Positions 1 through 4,611 of a stretch of 7,522 nucleotides of DNA are shown here, in pieces. The DNA lies in the NCBI GenBank assembly GCA_004557645.1, contig SFGI01000053.1, forward strand, positions 1-7,522. The letters are read 5' to 3'. Position numbers and translations under genes: made by a program. Origin of the DNA: [Eubacterium] saphenum (lineage in GTDB: Bacteria; Bacillota; Clostridia; Lachnospirales; Anaerotignaceae). The number at the start of each line of letters is the position of its first letter. Position 1 is the first letter of the stretch. The notes under the pieces are model-generated. The model did no database searches. It was not told where the DNA came from and saw only the letters and a list, made by a program, of their open reading frames with translations.

Positions 1-133
1 AGAAAGGGCGGTCGAGGTTGCAAAATTTATGATCCATACCAATGCAACAGTGAGAGAAACGGCGAAAAAATTCGGTATCAGTAAATCTACCGTGCATACA
101 GTCGTTCCAATAGGTGTCGGTTGTATTGGGTAA
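1..133 (+). pseudogene. spoIIID: spoIIID, 5' part, truncated in the recognition helix
   Basis: SpoIIID is a small DNA-binding regulator that acts in the mother cell during sporulation, together with sigma E and before sigma K. The frame starting at base 2 begins with Glu-Arg, aligning without gaps to residue 7 of the family, so the start codon lies about 18 bases left of the window. The match continues through ATVRETAKKFGISKSTVH, the helix-turn-helix core. After that His (95-97) the invariant KD(V/L)TERL and the whole C-terminal half are missing and are replaced by TVVPIGVGCIG and a TAA at 131-133. The product would be about 49 residues instead of about 80-93 and should not bind DNA normally. 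The change falls exactly in the most conserved part of the protein, so I read it as an insertion of foreign DNA, not divergence. The missing 3' part is not found elsewhere in the window. Confidence 0.85.
90..130. other. Putative left junction (att site) of an element inserted in spoIIID
   Basis: Similarity to spoIIID stops after the codons for Val-His, about 95-100, so the crossover probably lies in or just before CCGTGCATA (90-98). Just right of it is a perfect inverted repeat, CCAATA (107-112) and TATTGG (124-129), separated by 11 bases, a possible recombinase-binding site. No integrase gene lies in the window; it could be at the other end of the element. The exact core cannot be fixed without the right junction. 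Confidence 0.5.
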
Positions 134-150
134 TTACATTTCAGAGTTAA

Positions 151-187
151 AAAAGACAAGTCCTGTTGAAGGGCTTGTCTTTTTTTA
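151..187. terminator. Bidirectional rho-independent terminator
   Basis: AGACAAGTCC (154-163) pairs with GGGCTTGTCT (171-180), with one G-T wobble, around a 7-base loop. A T run (179-186) follows on the plus strand and an A run (149-154) precedes it, giving a T run on the minus strand. It can stop transcription from truncated spoIIID and also the minus-strand small-gene cluster whose last stop codon is at 191-193. Confidence 0.85.
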
Positions 188-190
188 AAA

Positions 191-331
191 TTAATTATCA
201 CAGCTGGGGCAGAATGTGCCGGAATCGTTAACGATGGCATCGCCGCCGCAGGTAGGACAGTCAGTTTCTGCACCTTCACGTTCATATCTAATGCCGGAGT
301 GCATTTTTTTGAAATTCATCATTTTTCTCAT
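191..331 (-). CDS. Small zinc-ribbon protein, 46 aa
   Basis: This gene is too short for ordinary ORF calling but well supported. ATG at 331-329 follows AAAGGGG with about 8 bases of spacing, and the frame runs 46 codons to TAA at 193-191, just before a terminator. The product starts MRKMMNFKKMHSGI, a basic and Met-rich head. It ends in a zinc ribbon made of two Cys-x-x-Cys knuckles, CPTC and CPSC, separated by GGDAIVNDSGTF. Proteins of this shape are usually structural zinc binders that contact nucleic acid or another protein; no specific function can be assigned. It is the last of three tiny minus-strand genes (29, 27 and 46 residues) in a row and is probably cotranscribed with them. It could instead be a remnant of a larger zinc-ribbon protein, but its own ribosome site and a Met start argue for a complete gene. 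Confidence 0.8.
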   Translation of the reverse strand: MRKMMNFKKMHSGIRYEREGAETDCPTCGGDAIVNDSGTFCPSCDN

Positions 332-366
332 AATAGTATCCCCTTTCTTTTTTCTGTGTTTTAGAA

Positions 367-450
367 TTATTTCCCTCTGATAGGGTTGCCGCCGTTATAT
401 GTACCGCCTGCAAGTCTGCCGCTGGTGTTGGAATTGTTTGTTTTACTCAT
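367..450 (-). CDS. 27-residue Gly/Asn-rich peptide
   Basis: ATG at 450-448 is preceded by a strong AAAGGAG with 10 bases of spacing, and TAA is at 369-367. An earlier ATG, directly against the Shine-Dalgarno site, is too close to it and would give only a 5-residue peptide. The product is MSKTNNSNTSGRLAGGTYNGG followed by NPIRGK. It is hydrophilic, has no Cys and no membrane segment, is rich in Asn, Gly, Ser and Thr, and has two Gly-Gly pairs. No family is recognised. It lies 36 bases downstream of the 29-residue gene and 35 bases upstream of the zinc-ribbon gene, on the same strand and with no terminator between, which suggests one transcript. A Gly-Gly after a leader can mark peptide processing, but no transporter or modification enzyme is nearby, so this remains open. 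Confidence 0.6.
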   Translation of the reverse strand: MSKTNNSNTSGRLAGGTYNGGNPIRGK

Positions 451-484
451 ACTGATTCATCTCCTTTCGATTAGTTATGCTTGG

Positions 485-574
485 TTATTGTTCGCCCAGC
501 GATCCTTTATCCTTGGGGAAAGGATAGATGGGAGGGGGTGGATCGAAAACTTCCTTAAATGGATTACTTTTCAT
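485..574 (-). CDS. 29-residue proline-rich peptide
   Basis: ATG at 574-572 is preceded by AAAGGAAG with roughly 7-8 bases of spacing; TAA is at 487-485. The same frame is open further upstream to 772, but that part crosses AT tracts, has no ribosome site before its Met codons and opposes the DUF1292 gene, so I take the internal ATG. The product opens MKSNPFKEVFDPPPPIYPFP and closes KDKGSLGEQ. It is amphipathic at the start and then has a run of four prolines and two more Pro-containing turns. No known family is recognised. A PPPP stretch would stall ribosomes lacking EF-P, so this could also act as a leader peptide sensing translation; that is conjecture. It would be the first gene of the minus-strand small-gene cluster. 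Confidence 0.5.
   Translation of the reverse strand: MKSNPFKEVFDPPPPIYPFPKDKGSLGEQ
508..526. repeat. Short inverted repeat inside the 29-residue gene
   Basis: TATCCTT (508-514) and AAGGATA (520-526) form a perfect 7-bp stem with a 5-base loop. It is coding on the minus strand and has no T run, so it is not a terminator. It may only reflect Pro-Phe-Pro-Lys-Asp codon choice. Confidence 0.4.
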
Positions 575-749
575 GGGGGTCTTCCTTTCTGTCGTGTTTT
601 CAAAAGGAACAACGATTCCTTTTCCGGAAAATCGGAAGAATCCTGAAATTTTTTTGAAAAAAGTTTTTTGGGTTTTTTTTGAAAAAGCATTTTTTCCGGC
701 GTTATCCATGGTGTTAAGAGAAAAATGGATCCGGAAAGGAGAATCTGCT
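575..749. promoter_or_regulatory. Divergent intergenic region with AT tracts
   Basis: These 175 bases separate the minus-strand small-gene cluster from the DUF1292 gene and should hold both promoters. They contain six homopolymer tracts (T 649-655, A 657-662, T 664-669, T 673-680, A 682-686, T 690-695) that probably curve the DNA. I see no clean sigma-A promoter. On the plus strand TTGAAA (679-684) has only a poor -10 at 17 bases. Transcription may depend on an activator or an alternative sigma factor. Confidence 0.45.
614..643. repeat. TTTTCCGGAAAA palindrome, possible operator
   Basis: TTTTCCGGAAAA at 620-631 is a perfect 12-bp palindrome flanked by GATTCC on the left and an imperfect GGAAGAATCC on the right. 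Similar half-sites occur at 690-699 (ATTTTTTCCGG) and at 1983-1995 (TTTTTTCGGAAAA) in the other intergenic region, which suggests a shared regulator. Confidence 0.35.
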
Positions 750-1025
750 ATGTGTGAGGAAATGAAATTCAAGGCCTTAGATAAGGATGGAAAAGAAGTA
801 ACTTGTGAAGTACTGTTTACGTTTGGCAGTGATACTACAGGGAAGGACTATATGGTCTATACAGATCATTCAGAGGATGAAAACGGCAATACAAAGGTTT
901 ACGCATCCATTTATGACCCGACTGATCCGGAGAGTGACCTGATCCCCATTGAAAGTGAAGCAGAGTGGTACATGGTGCAGCAGATCCTCAAAGAGATCCA
1001 GAAGGAATATGAAAGATGGATGTAA
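750..1025 (+). CDS. DUF1292 (YrzB-like) protein, 91 aa
   Basis: The 91-residue acidic product matches the DUF1292 family of short Firmicutes proteins, of which YrzB of Bacillus is the best known. The pattern is an opening beta strand (KFKALDKDGKEVTCEVLFTF) and a TGKDYMVYTDHSEDENGN turn. A VYASIYDP strand with an acidic loop (DPESDLIPIESEAEW) and a closing helix ending in KEYERWM follow. The biochemical role of the family is unknown; it is cytosolic and often linked to RNase H-like or stress genes. The start is the ATG at 750, preceded by GGAAAGGAG with about 7 bases of spacing. A longer frame upstream to 528 crosses AT tracts and lacks a ribosome site. It is a stand-alone gene, with its own terminator right after and a gene converging from the other side. 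Confidence 0.8.
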   Translation: MCEEMKFKALDKDGKEVTCEVLFTFGSDTTGKDYMVYTDHSEDENGNTKVYASIYDPTDPESDLIPIESEAEWYMVQQILKEIQKEYERWM

Positions 1026-1034
1026 CGGGGGAAG

Positions 1035-1060
1035 GCGGAGCAGAATGCTCCGCATTTTCA
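1035..1060 (+). terminator. Rho-independent terminator after the DUF1292 gene
   Basis: GCGGAGCA (1035-1042) and TGCTCCGC (1046-1053) form a perfect 8-bp stem with a GAA loop, followed by ATTTTCATTT. The stop codon of the converging minus-strand gene (1058-1060) overlaps its tail, so the hairpin serves the plus strand mainly; on the minus strand no T run follows. Confidence 0.8.
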
Positions 1061-1846
1061 TTTCTGGTTCGTATATGTTTTTTTCAGATTTTTCTGAATG
1101 GAACGTTTCGCATAGGCGTTCAAATAGCTTAGCTCCTTAGGGGTAAAGCGGCGGTTTTCGAAGGGATCTTCCCTATCTGTTTCGGGAAAAGGCAGGATCT
1201 GCTGTTTTTTGTTGACATAGCGGATCAGAGCCTGCAAAACCGCAGTATTCCCTTTTCGGTTCAGTGTATCCTGAAGTATTTTCGGTGTAAATCCTGTGGC
1301 AGAAATCCCCAGAAAAGCCAGCAGATGATGTTTTTCCATATCTGCAGCAGAATGCAGAATAGCAATATATTCTTCGGAATTGCAGGAAAGATCAAAATTC
1401 ATGGTATAACCGGCGTCAATTTCCCAGAAAAGATCGTTTTGCATATCTTCCATTCGTCTTTGCTCTTTGCGGGCAAGGTCGATGATCATGTTGTTGATGG
1501 CATAGTTCAGAATCTGATGCATGGAAAGGTCTGGTCTTTTCTCAATGCTTTTCATCAGGGAGTCCAGTCGGCGGCAGAAGGTGATAAAAATAGTATTGGT
1601 GGCTTCTTCTGGCTCCATATGAAGGACATCTCTGATCCGCCAGCTGTTCTGGTAAGACTGCATGGCTTTGCAGAGGTAGGGATAGATCACTGTTTCGGAA
1701 AAATGGTGGAAGAGTGTCCTGTCCGCCTGAAGCATATCGCTGGTGATCTGGTTTTCCTGCAGGTAGTGGATCATGGTTTCCATGTTGCGGTAAAGTTCCT
1801 CTTTGTTCCGTACTTTTGTAAGCAGTTCTTCGTTGAAATATGTCAT
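1058..1846 (-). CDS. Sigma factor-like protein, 262 aa (region 2-like segment)
   Basis: ATG at 1846-1844 is preceded by a near-perfect AAAGGAGG with about 8 bases of spacing. No family is certain. Residues about 53-131 resemble region 2 of sigma-70-type factors. A YPYLCKAM helix is followed by EEATNTIFITFCRRL, similar to the DAEDxxQExF core-binding helix. ILNYAINNMIIDLARKEQRR then corresponds to the WLxxIARNLAIDxLRKxxR helix that reads and melts the -10 element. The middle (155-215) is helical. The basic C-terminus (residues 230-262, RRFTPKELSYLNAYAKRSIQKNL) could hold a DNA-binding helix, but no clear region 4 helix-turn-helix is seen. There is no membrane segment. The gene diverges from the ClpP-ATPase operon and shares its upstream region, so it could control it. 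Alternatives are a non-sigma helical DNA-binding regulator or an element-encoded protein of unknown role. Confidence 0.55.
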   Translation of the reverse strand: MTYFNEELLTKVRNKEELYRNMETMIHYLQENQITSDMLQADRTLFHHFSETVIYPYLCKAMQSYQNSWRIRDVLHMEPEEATNTIFITFCRRLDSLMKSIEKRPDLSMHQILNYAINNMIIDLARKEQRRMEDMQNDLFWEIDAGYTMNFDLSCNSEEYIAILHSAADMEKHHLLAFLGISATGFTPKILQDTLNRKGNTAVLQALIRYVNKKQQILPFPETDREDPFENRRFTPKELSYLNAYAKRSIQKNLKKTYTNQK

Positions 1847-2101
1847 GGTAATTGCCTCCTTTGTATTCCTTCGTTTCGGTTTATACCTTAATGATGAGGG
1901 ATGCGCAGGATGCGATTTTCAGGAAGGAGGCCTTTTTTTACATTTTTGAGCAGAAAACAATGAAAAAATTTTAAAAAATCGATTTTTTCGGAAAACAATC
2001 GTTATAACAGGAAAGAGAACTGGAGAAAGAAGGCGATTTGTGCGGATCATCCGGAATTCTTTTGCGGCAGACAACAGAAGAAAAGAGAAAGGAGCATGTT
2101 T
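1847..2101. promoter_or_regulatory. Divergent control region with palindromes and direct repeat
   Basis: No gene lies in these 255 bases. For the minus-strand gene a plausible -10, TATAAA, lies at 1885-1880, with no good -35. Just upstream of it, GGATGCG occurs twice (1899-1905 and 1908-1914), nine bases apart. On the plus-strand side AAAAAATCGATTTTTT (1973-1988) is a perfect palindrome. A second inverted repeat overlaps it: CGATTTTTT (1980-1988) pairs with AAAACAATCG (1992-2001) with one bulged C. TATAAC at 2003-2008 could be a -10 for the operon but has no matching -35. The remainder up to the ribosome site is a purine-rich leader. Confidence 0.45.
2088..2094 (+). promoter_or_regulatory. 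Ribosome binding site deciding the start of the ClpP-ATPase gene
   Basis: AAAGGAG ends 7 bases before ATG 2102 but only 1 base before the in-frame ATG at 2096. The spacing selects 2102 as the true start. Confidence 0.75.
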
Positions 2102-4348
2102 ATGAGTAATACGATTCCAATGACGGTAACCCGCCTGAACGGGCAGGAATATCCCGTGAATTTATACCATGATCGGTTTCATCAGAAACGAGTGGTCAGC
2201 CTGAATGGCGTGATTGATGAGAAAATGGCAGAAAGCATCATAGCCCAGCTGGAATATCTGGATGAGATGGAAACGGCAGATATCTGCCTTGAGATCAACA
2301 GCCGCGGCGGCGAGGTCAGTGCAGGTATGGCCATCTATGACTGTATCCGTTATGGCCTGCGCAGTGATGTGATCACACTCGCGAAGGGAAGAACGGCCAG
2401 TATGGGGGCTTTCCTTCTGGCTGCCGGCACAAAAGGGAAGAGATATGCGCTGCCCCACGCGGAAATCATGATCCATCAGCCCTTGGGCGGGGCATCGGGA
2501 CAGGCGGCTGATGTGCAGATCGAAGCGGAAAACATCCTTCGGACAAAAAAGATGCTGAATACGATTCTGGCGGAACATACAGGCAATACACTGGAAAAGA
2601 TCGAAAAGGATACGGACAGAAATAACTATATGACAGCGGAGGAAGCGCTTTGTTATGGCATGATCGACCAGATCGGATTTCCGCCTTTGTCCGAACGGAA
2701 GGGAGAAAAGGAAGAGCAGACAGGCGGAGAAACATGGTCATCTTCGGAAGAAATACGGAAAAAATTTCTGGATACAGAAGCGGCGGAAGGAATCGGCGGT
2801 CCTGTGCTCTATAGGGAAAATGGGAAGAAATATCTCTACGGCGGCGATGGGCACAGTATCATCCTGGGCACAACGGGCTATGGAAAAACTGCCTGTATGA
2901 TGCAGACTATGGTCAGAGAACTGAGCAGGGCAGGTGAATCCATGATTCTGGGGGATGCAAAAGGGGAACTCTACATAGCCCATGAATCCTTTCTGCGAGA
3001 AAGAGGCTATCAGGTCATTGTGTTCGATTTCCGCCATCTCTATCAGAGTACCCGCTGGAATCCCCTGCAGCTGATCGCCCGTTATCTGAGATCCGAAGAG
3101 CCGGAAAAGGTGGAGGAAGGAGAACGCATGCTGCGGGAACTGGCGAAAGTACTTTTCCGCAGAGGGGAGGAAAGGGATCCCTTCTGGATCAACAGCAGTC
3201 AGAATCTGTTTATGGGGCTGGTGAAGCTGCTGGTCGAACAGGCAGAGGACATGGATGAGATCACACTGACATCTGTATTTCATATGCTGGTCTCCGGGGA
3301 AGCACAGGCTGGAATACGCAGCTATCTGAAGGCATTTCTGGAAGAGATGGTGCAGGAAGAAAGCGATGGAACGCTTCTTATGGATGCCTATCTGGAAACG
3401 GCGAAAGAGACAAAAGCCAGCATTCGTTCTGTATTTGAAACCAATCTGGTGCCCTTTGTTTATTCCAGGGCGCTAAAGACATTTCTCTGTAATGACGGTG
3501 CCCTTGATATTTCAGAACTGCGGGATGATCAGCGAACAGCAATTTTTGTCATCCTTAACGATCAGAGCAAAGCCTATGAGGAAATTTCTGCCGTTCTGCT
3601 GGGGCAGCTGATCCAGCATTATATTTCTCTTGCGGATTCCACAGCTGAGGGCAGACTGAAACATCGTATGAATGTATTACTGGAAGAATTGGGGAACATC
3701 GGTCATTGTCTGGGAGATCTGGACCGCTGGATGAGTGGCGCCAGATCAAGAAGTGTACGATTCCATCTGATGCTGCAGTCCTATTATTCTCAGCTGGATG
3801 ATATTTACGGCAAAAGTGCCGCAGAGACCATCCGTTCCAATGTGAAGGTACTGGTTGCATTTGGTGTGAATGACCTGAAGACTCTGGAGTATTTGTCAGC
3901 GGTCTGCGGCGAAAAAGAGGAGAAAAAAGGAGGCGGCTTTCTGATAAGGCCGCTGATCACACCGGCAGAAATCCATGCTTTTCCTGTGGGGAAAGCGCTG
4001 GTAATGGTAGAGGGACTGAAATTTATCCAGCAGATGCCTTTCTATGAAGATGATTATGACCTCAGCGGATGGAAGCCGCCTGCGGAAAGAGAGGCAAGAT
4101 ACGAGGCAGATCTTCACATCTTCCCTCTGCAGGAGAGAGTGGATCAGGTGCTGCAGAAAAAACTGGATGAAATATCAAAGGATATGAAAGAACTGGAAAG
4201 ACAGCTCATGGAAGGAATTGAAGCCAGAGAGAATGCCATGGATTTTGAAGCGGATGAAGATCTGACGGTTTTCCCTGACAGAAAGAAGAGAGAGAGGAAC
4301 TGTTTGCCCGTTGTATCGATCAGATCCATCCCGACCAGAGAAGGATGA
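2102..4348 (+). CDS. ClpP-type protease fused to VirD4/TraG-type ATPase, 748 aa
   Basis: Residues 1 to about 195 are a full ClpP-like domain. They include NSRGG for the oxyanion strand (NSPGG in ClpP), nucleophile S100 in GRTASMGAFLLAAG, base H125 in IMIHQPLGG, and KDTDRNNYMTAEEA, where the catalytic Asp is Asn174. After a charged linker (about 196-232), residues 233-650 are a VirD4/TraG-type RecA-fold ATPase. Its Walker A is GTTGYGKT (256-263); GDAKGEL (284-290) replaces the usual DPKGEL; the Walker B-type motif LLEELGNIG (526-534) replaces LLDEFANIG; LMLQSYYSQL carries the sensor Gln. A helical insert spans about 325-440 and a probable coiled coil about 680-712. VirD4 proteins are normally membrane-anchored pumps for DNA-protein complexes in conjugation. 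Here the membrane part is absent and the protease takes its place, so I infer a soluble ATP-driven protease resembling ClpXP in one chain. First gene of the operon; the next gene overlaps by four bases. Confidence 0.9.
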   Translation: MSNTIPMTVTRLNGQEYPVNLYHDRFHQKRVVSLNGVIDEKMAESIIAQLEYLDEMETADICLEINSRGGEVSAGMAIYDCIRYGLRSDVITLAKGRTASMGAFLLAAGTKGKRYALPHAEIMIHQPLGGASGQAADVQIEAENILRTKKMLNTILAEHTGNTLEKIEKDTDRNNYMTAEEALCYGMIDQIGFPPLSERKGEKEEQTGGETWSSSEEIRKKFLDTEAAEGIGGPVLYRENGKKYLYGGDGHSIILGTTGYGKTACMMQTMVRELSRAGESMILGDAKGELYIAHESFLRERGYQVIVFDFRHLYQSTRWNPLQLIARYLRSEEPEKVEEGERMLRELAKVLFRRGEERDPFWINSSQNLFMGLVKLLVEQAEDMDEITLTSVFHMLVSGEAQAGIRSYLKAFLEEMVQEESDGTLLMDAYLETAKETKASIRSVFETNLVPFVYSRALKTFLCNDGALDISELRDDQRTAIFVILNDQSKAYEEISAVLLGQLIQHYISLADSTAEGRLKHRMNVLLEELGNIGHCLGDLDRWMSGARSRSVRFHLMLQSYYSQLDDIYGKSAAETIRSNVKVLVAFGVNDLKTLEYLSAVCGEKEEKKGGGFLIRPLITPAEIHAFPVGKALVMVEGLKFIQQMPFYEDDYDLSGWKPPAEREARYEADLHIFPLQERVDQVLQKKLDEISKDMKELERQLMEGIEARENAMDFEADEDLTVFPDRKKRERNCLPVVSIRSIPTREG

Positions 4349-4599
4349 TCATCCGTAAAAAAGATCAGCTGATGGATCTGCCGTTTTTTGTCTGCCTAAG
4401 CAGTGTGCCGGAGAAAAAACATGCCCGTGTCGTGGATATCCTGGAGCAGTTTGGTTTTGAAACAGCCCGGGCAGAACAGTATGCTGATACCTCTGGCGCA
4501 AAAATCCCTGTGGATGAACTGCCCAAAGCCCTGCAGTTGGTTGAGATCCTGAGAAATACGGGTGCAGAGGTGTTCCTGATGGAGGATATGGAAGGATAA
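4345..4599 (+). CDS. 84-aa protein resembling L7/L12 C-terminal / ClpS-like fold
   Basis: The start ATG (4345) overlaps the stop of the ClpP-ATPase gene as ATGA, the sign of translational coupling. The ribosome site is GAGAAGG just upstream. The product fits a beta-alpha-alpha-beta-alpha-beta plan: PFFVCLSSVP, helix KKHARVVDILEQFG, helix ETARAEQYADT, IPVDELPKALQLVEILRNTG, then AEVFLMED. The last part follows the pattern of the ribosomal L7/L12 C-terminal domain (EAExIKxxLEEAGAxVELK). ClpS, the adaptor that delivers substrates to the ClpAP protease, has the same fold. Given its coupling to a ClpP-ATPase fusion, I infer a possible adaptor or regulator of that machine. The similarity is a pattern seen by eye, not a sequence match, and could be coincidental. 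There is no membrane segment and no metal-binding motif. Confidence 0.75.
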   Translation: MIIRKKDQLMDLPFFVCLSSVPEKKHARVVDILEQFGFETARAEQYADTSGAKIPVDELPKALQLVEILRNTGAEVFLMEDMEG

Positions 4600-4611
4600 G
4601 GGTGCAGAAAT

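Noticed and set aside
528..749. Longer N-terminus for the DUF1292 gene (start at 528, 165 codons)
   Set aside because: The extra part crosses homopolymer tracts, has no ribosome site and is unlike the family, which starts near the ATG at 750 with a good Shine-Dalgarno site.
575..772. Longer N-terminus for the minus-strand 29-residue peptide (95 codons)
   Set aside because: The added residues are Lys/Phe runs from A and T tracts; no ribosome site precedes those starts, while the ATG at 574 has one.
1325..1891. Plus-strand 188-codon open frame
   Set aside because: It lies opposite the 262-residue gene, whose start has a near-perfect ribosome site; composition looks like an antisense shadow.
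2666..2683. IGF tripeptide at the end of the ClpP domain, like the ClpX loop that docks to ClpP
   Set aside because: It sits in the position of the normal GLIDxI end of ClpP, so the match to the docking loop is most likely chance.
2102..4348. Calling this a conjugation coupling protein (VirD4/TraG) of an ICE
   Set aside because: The ATPase half fits, but the membrane N-terminus is replaced by a ClpP domain and no relaxase, VirB4 or channel genes are in the window.
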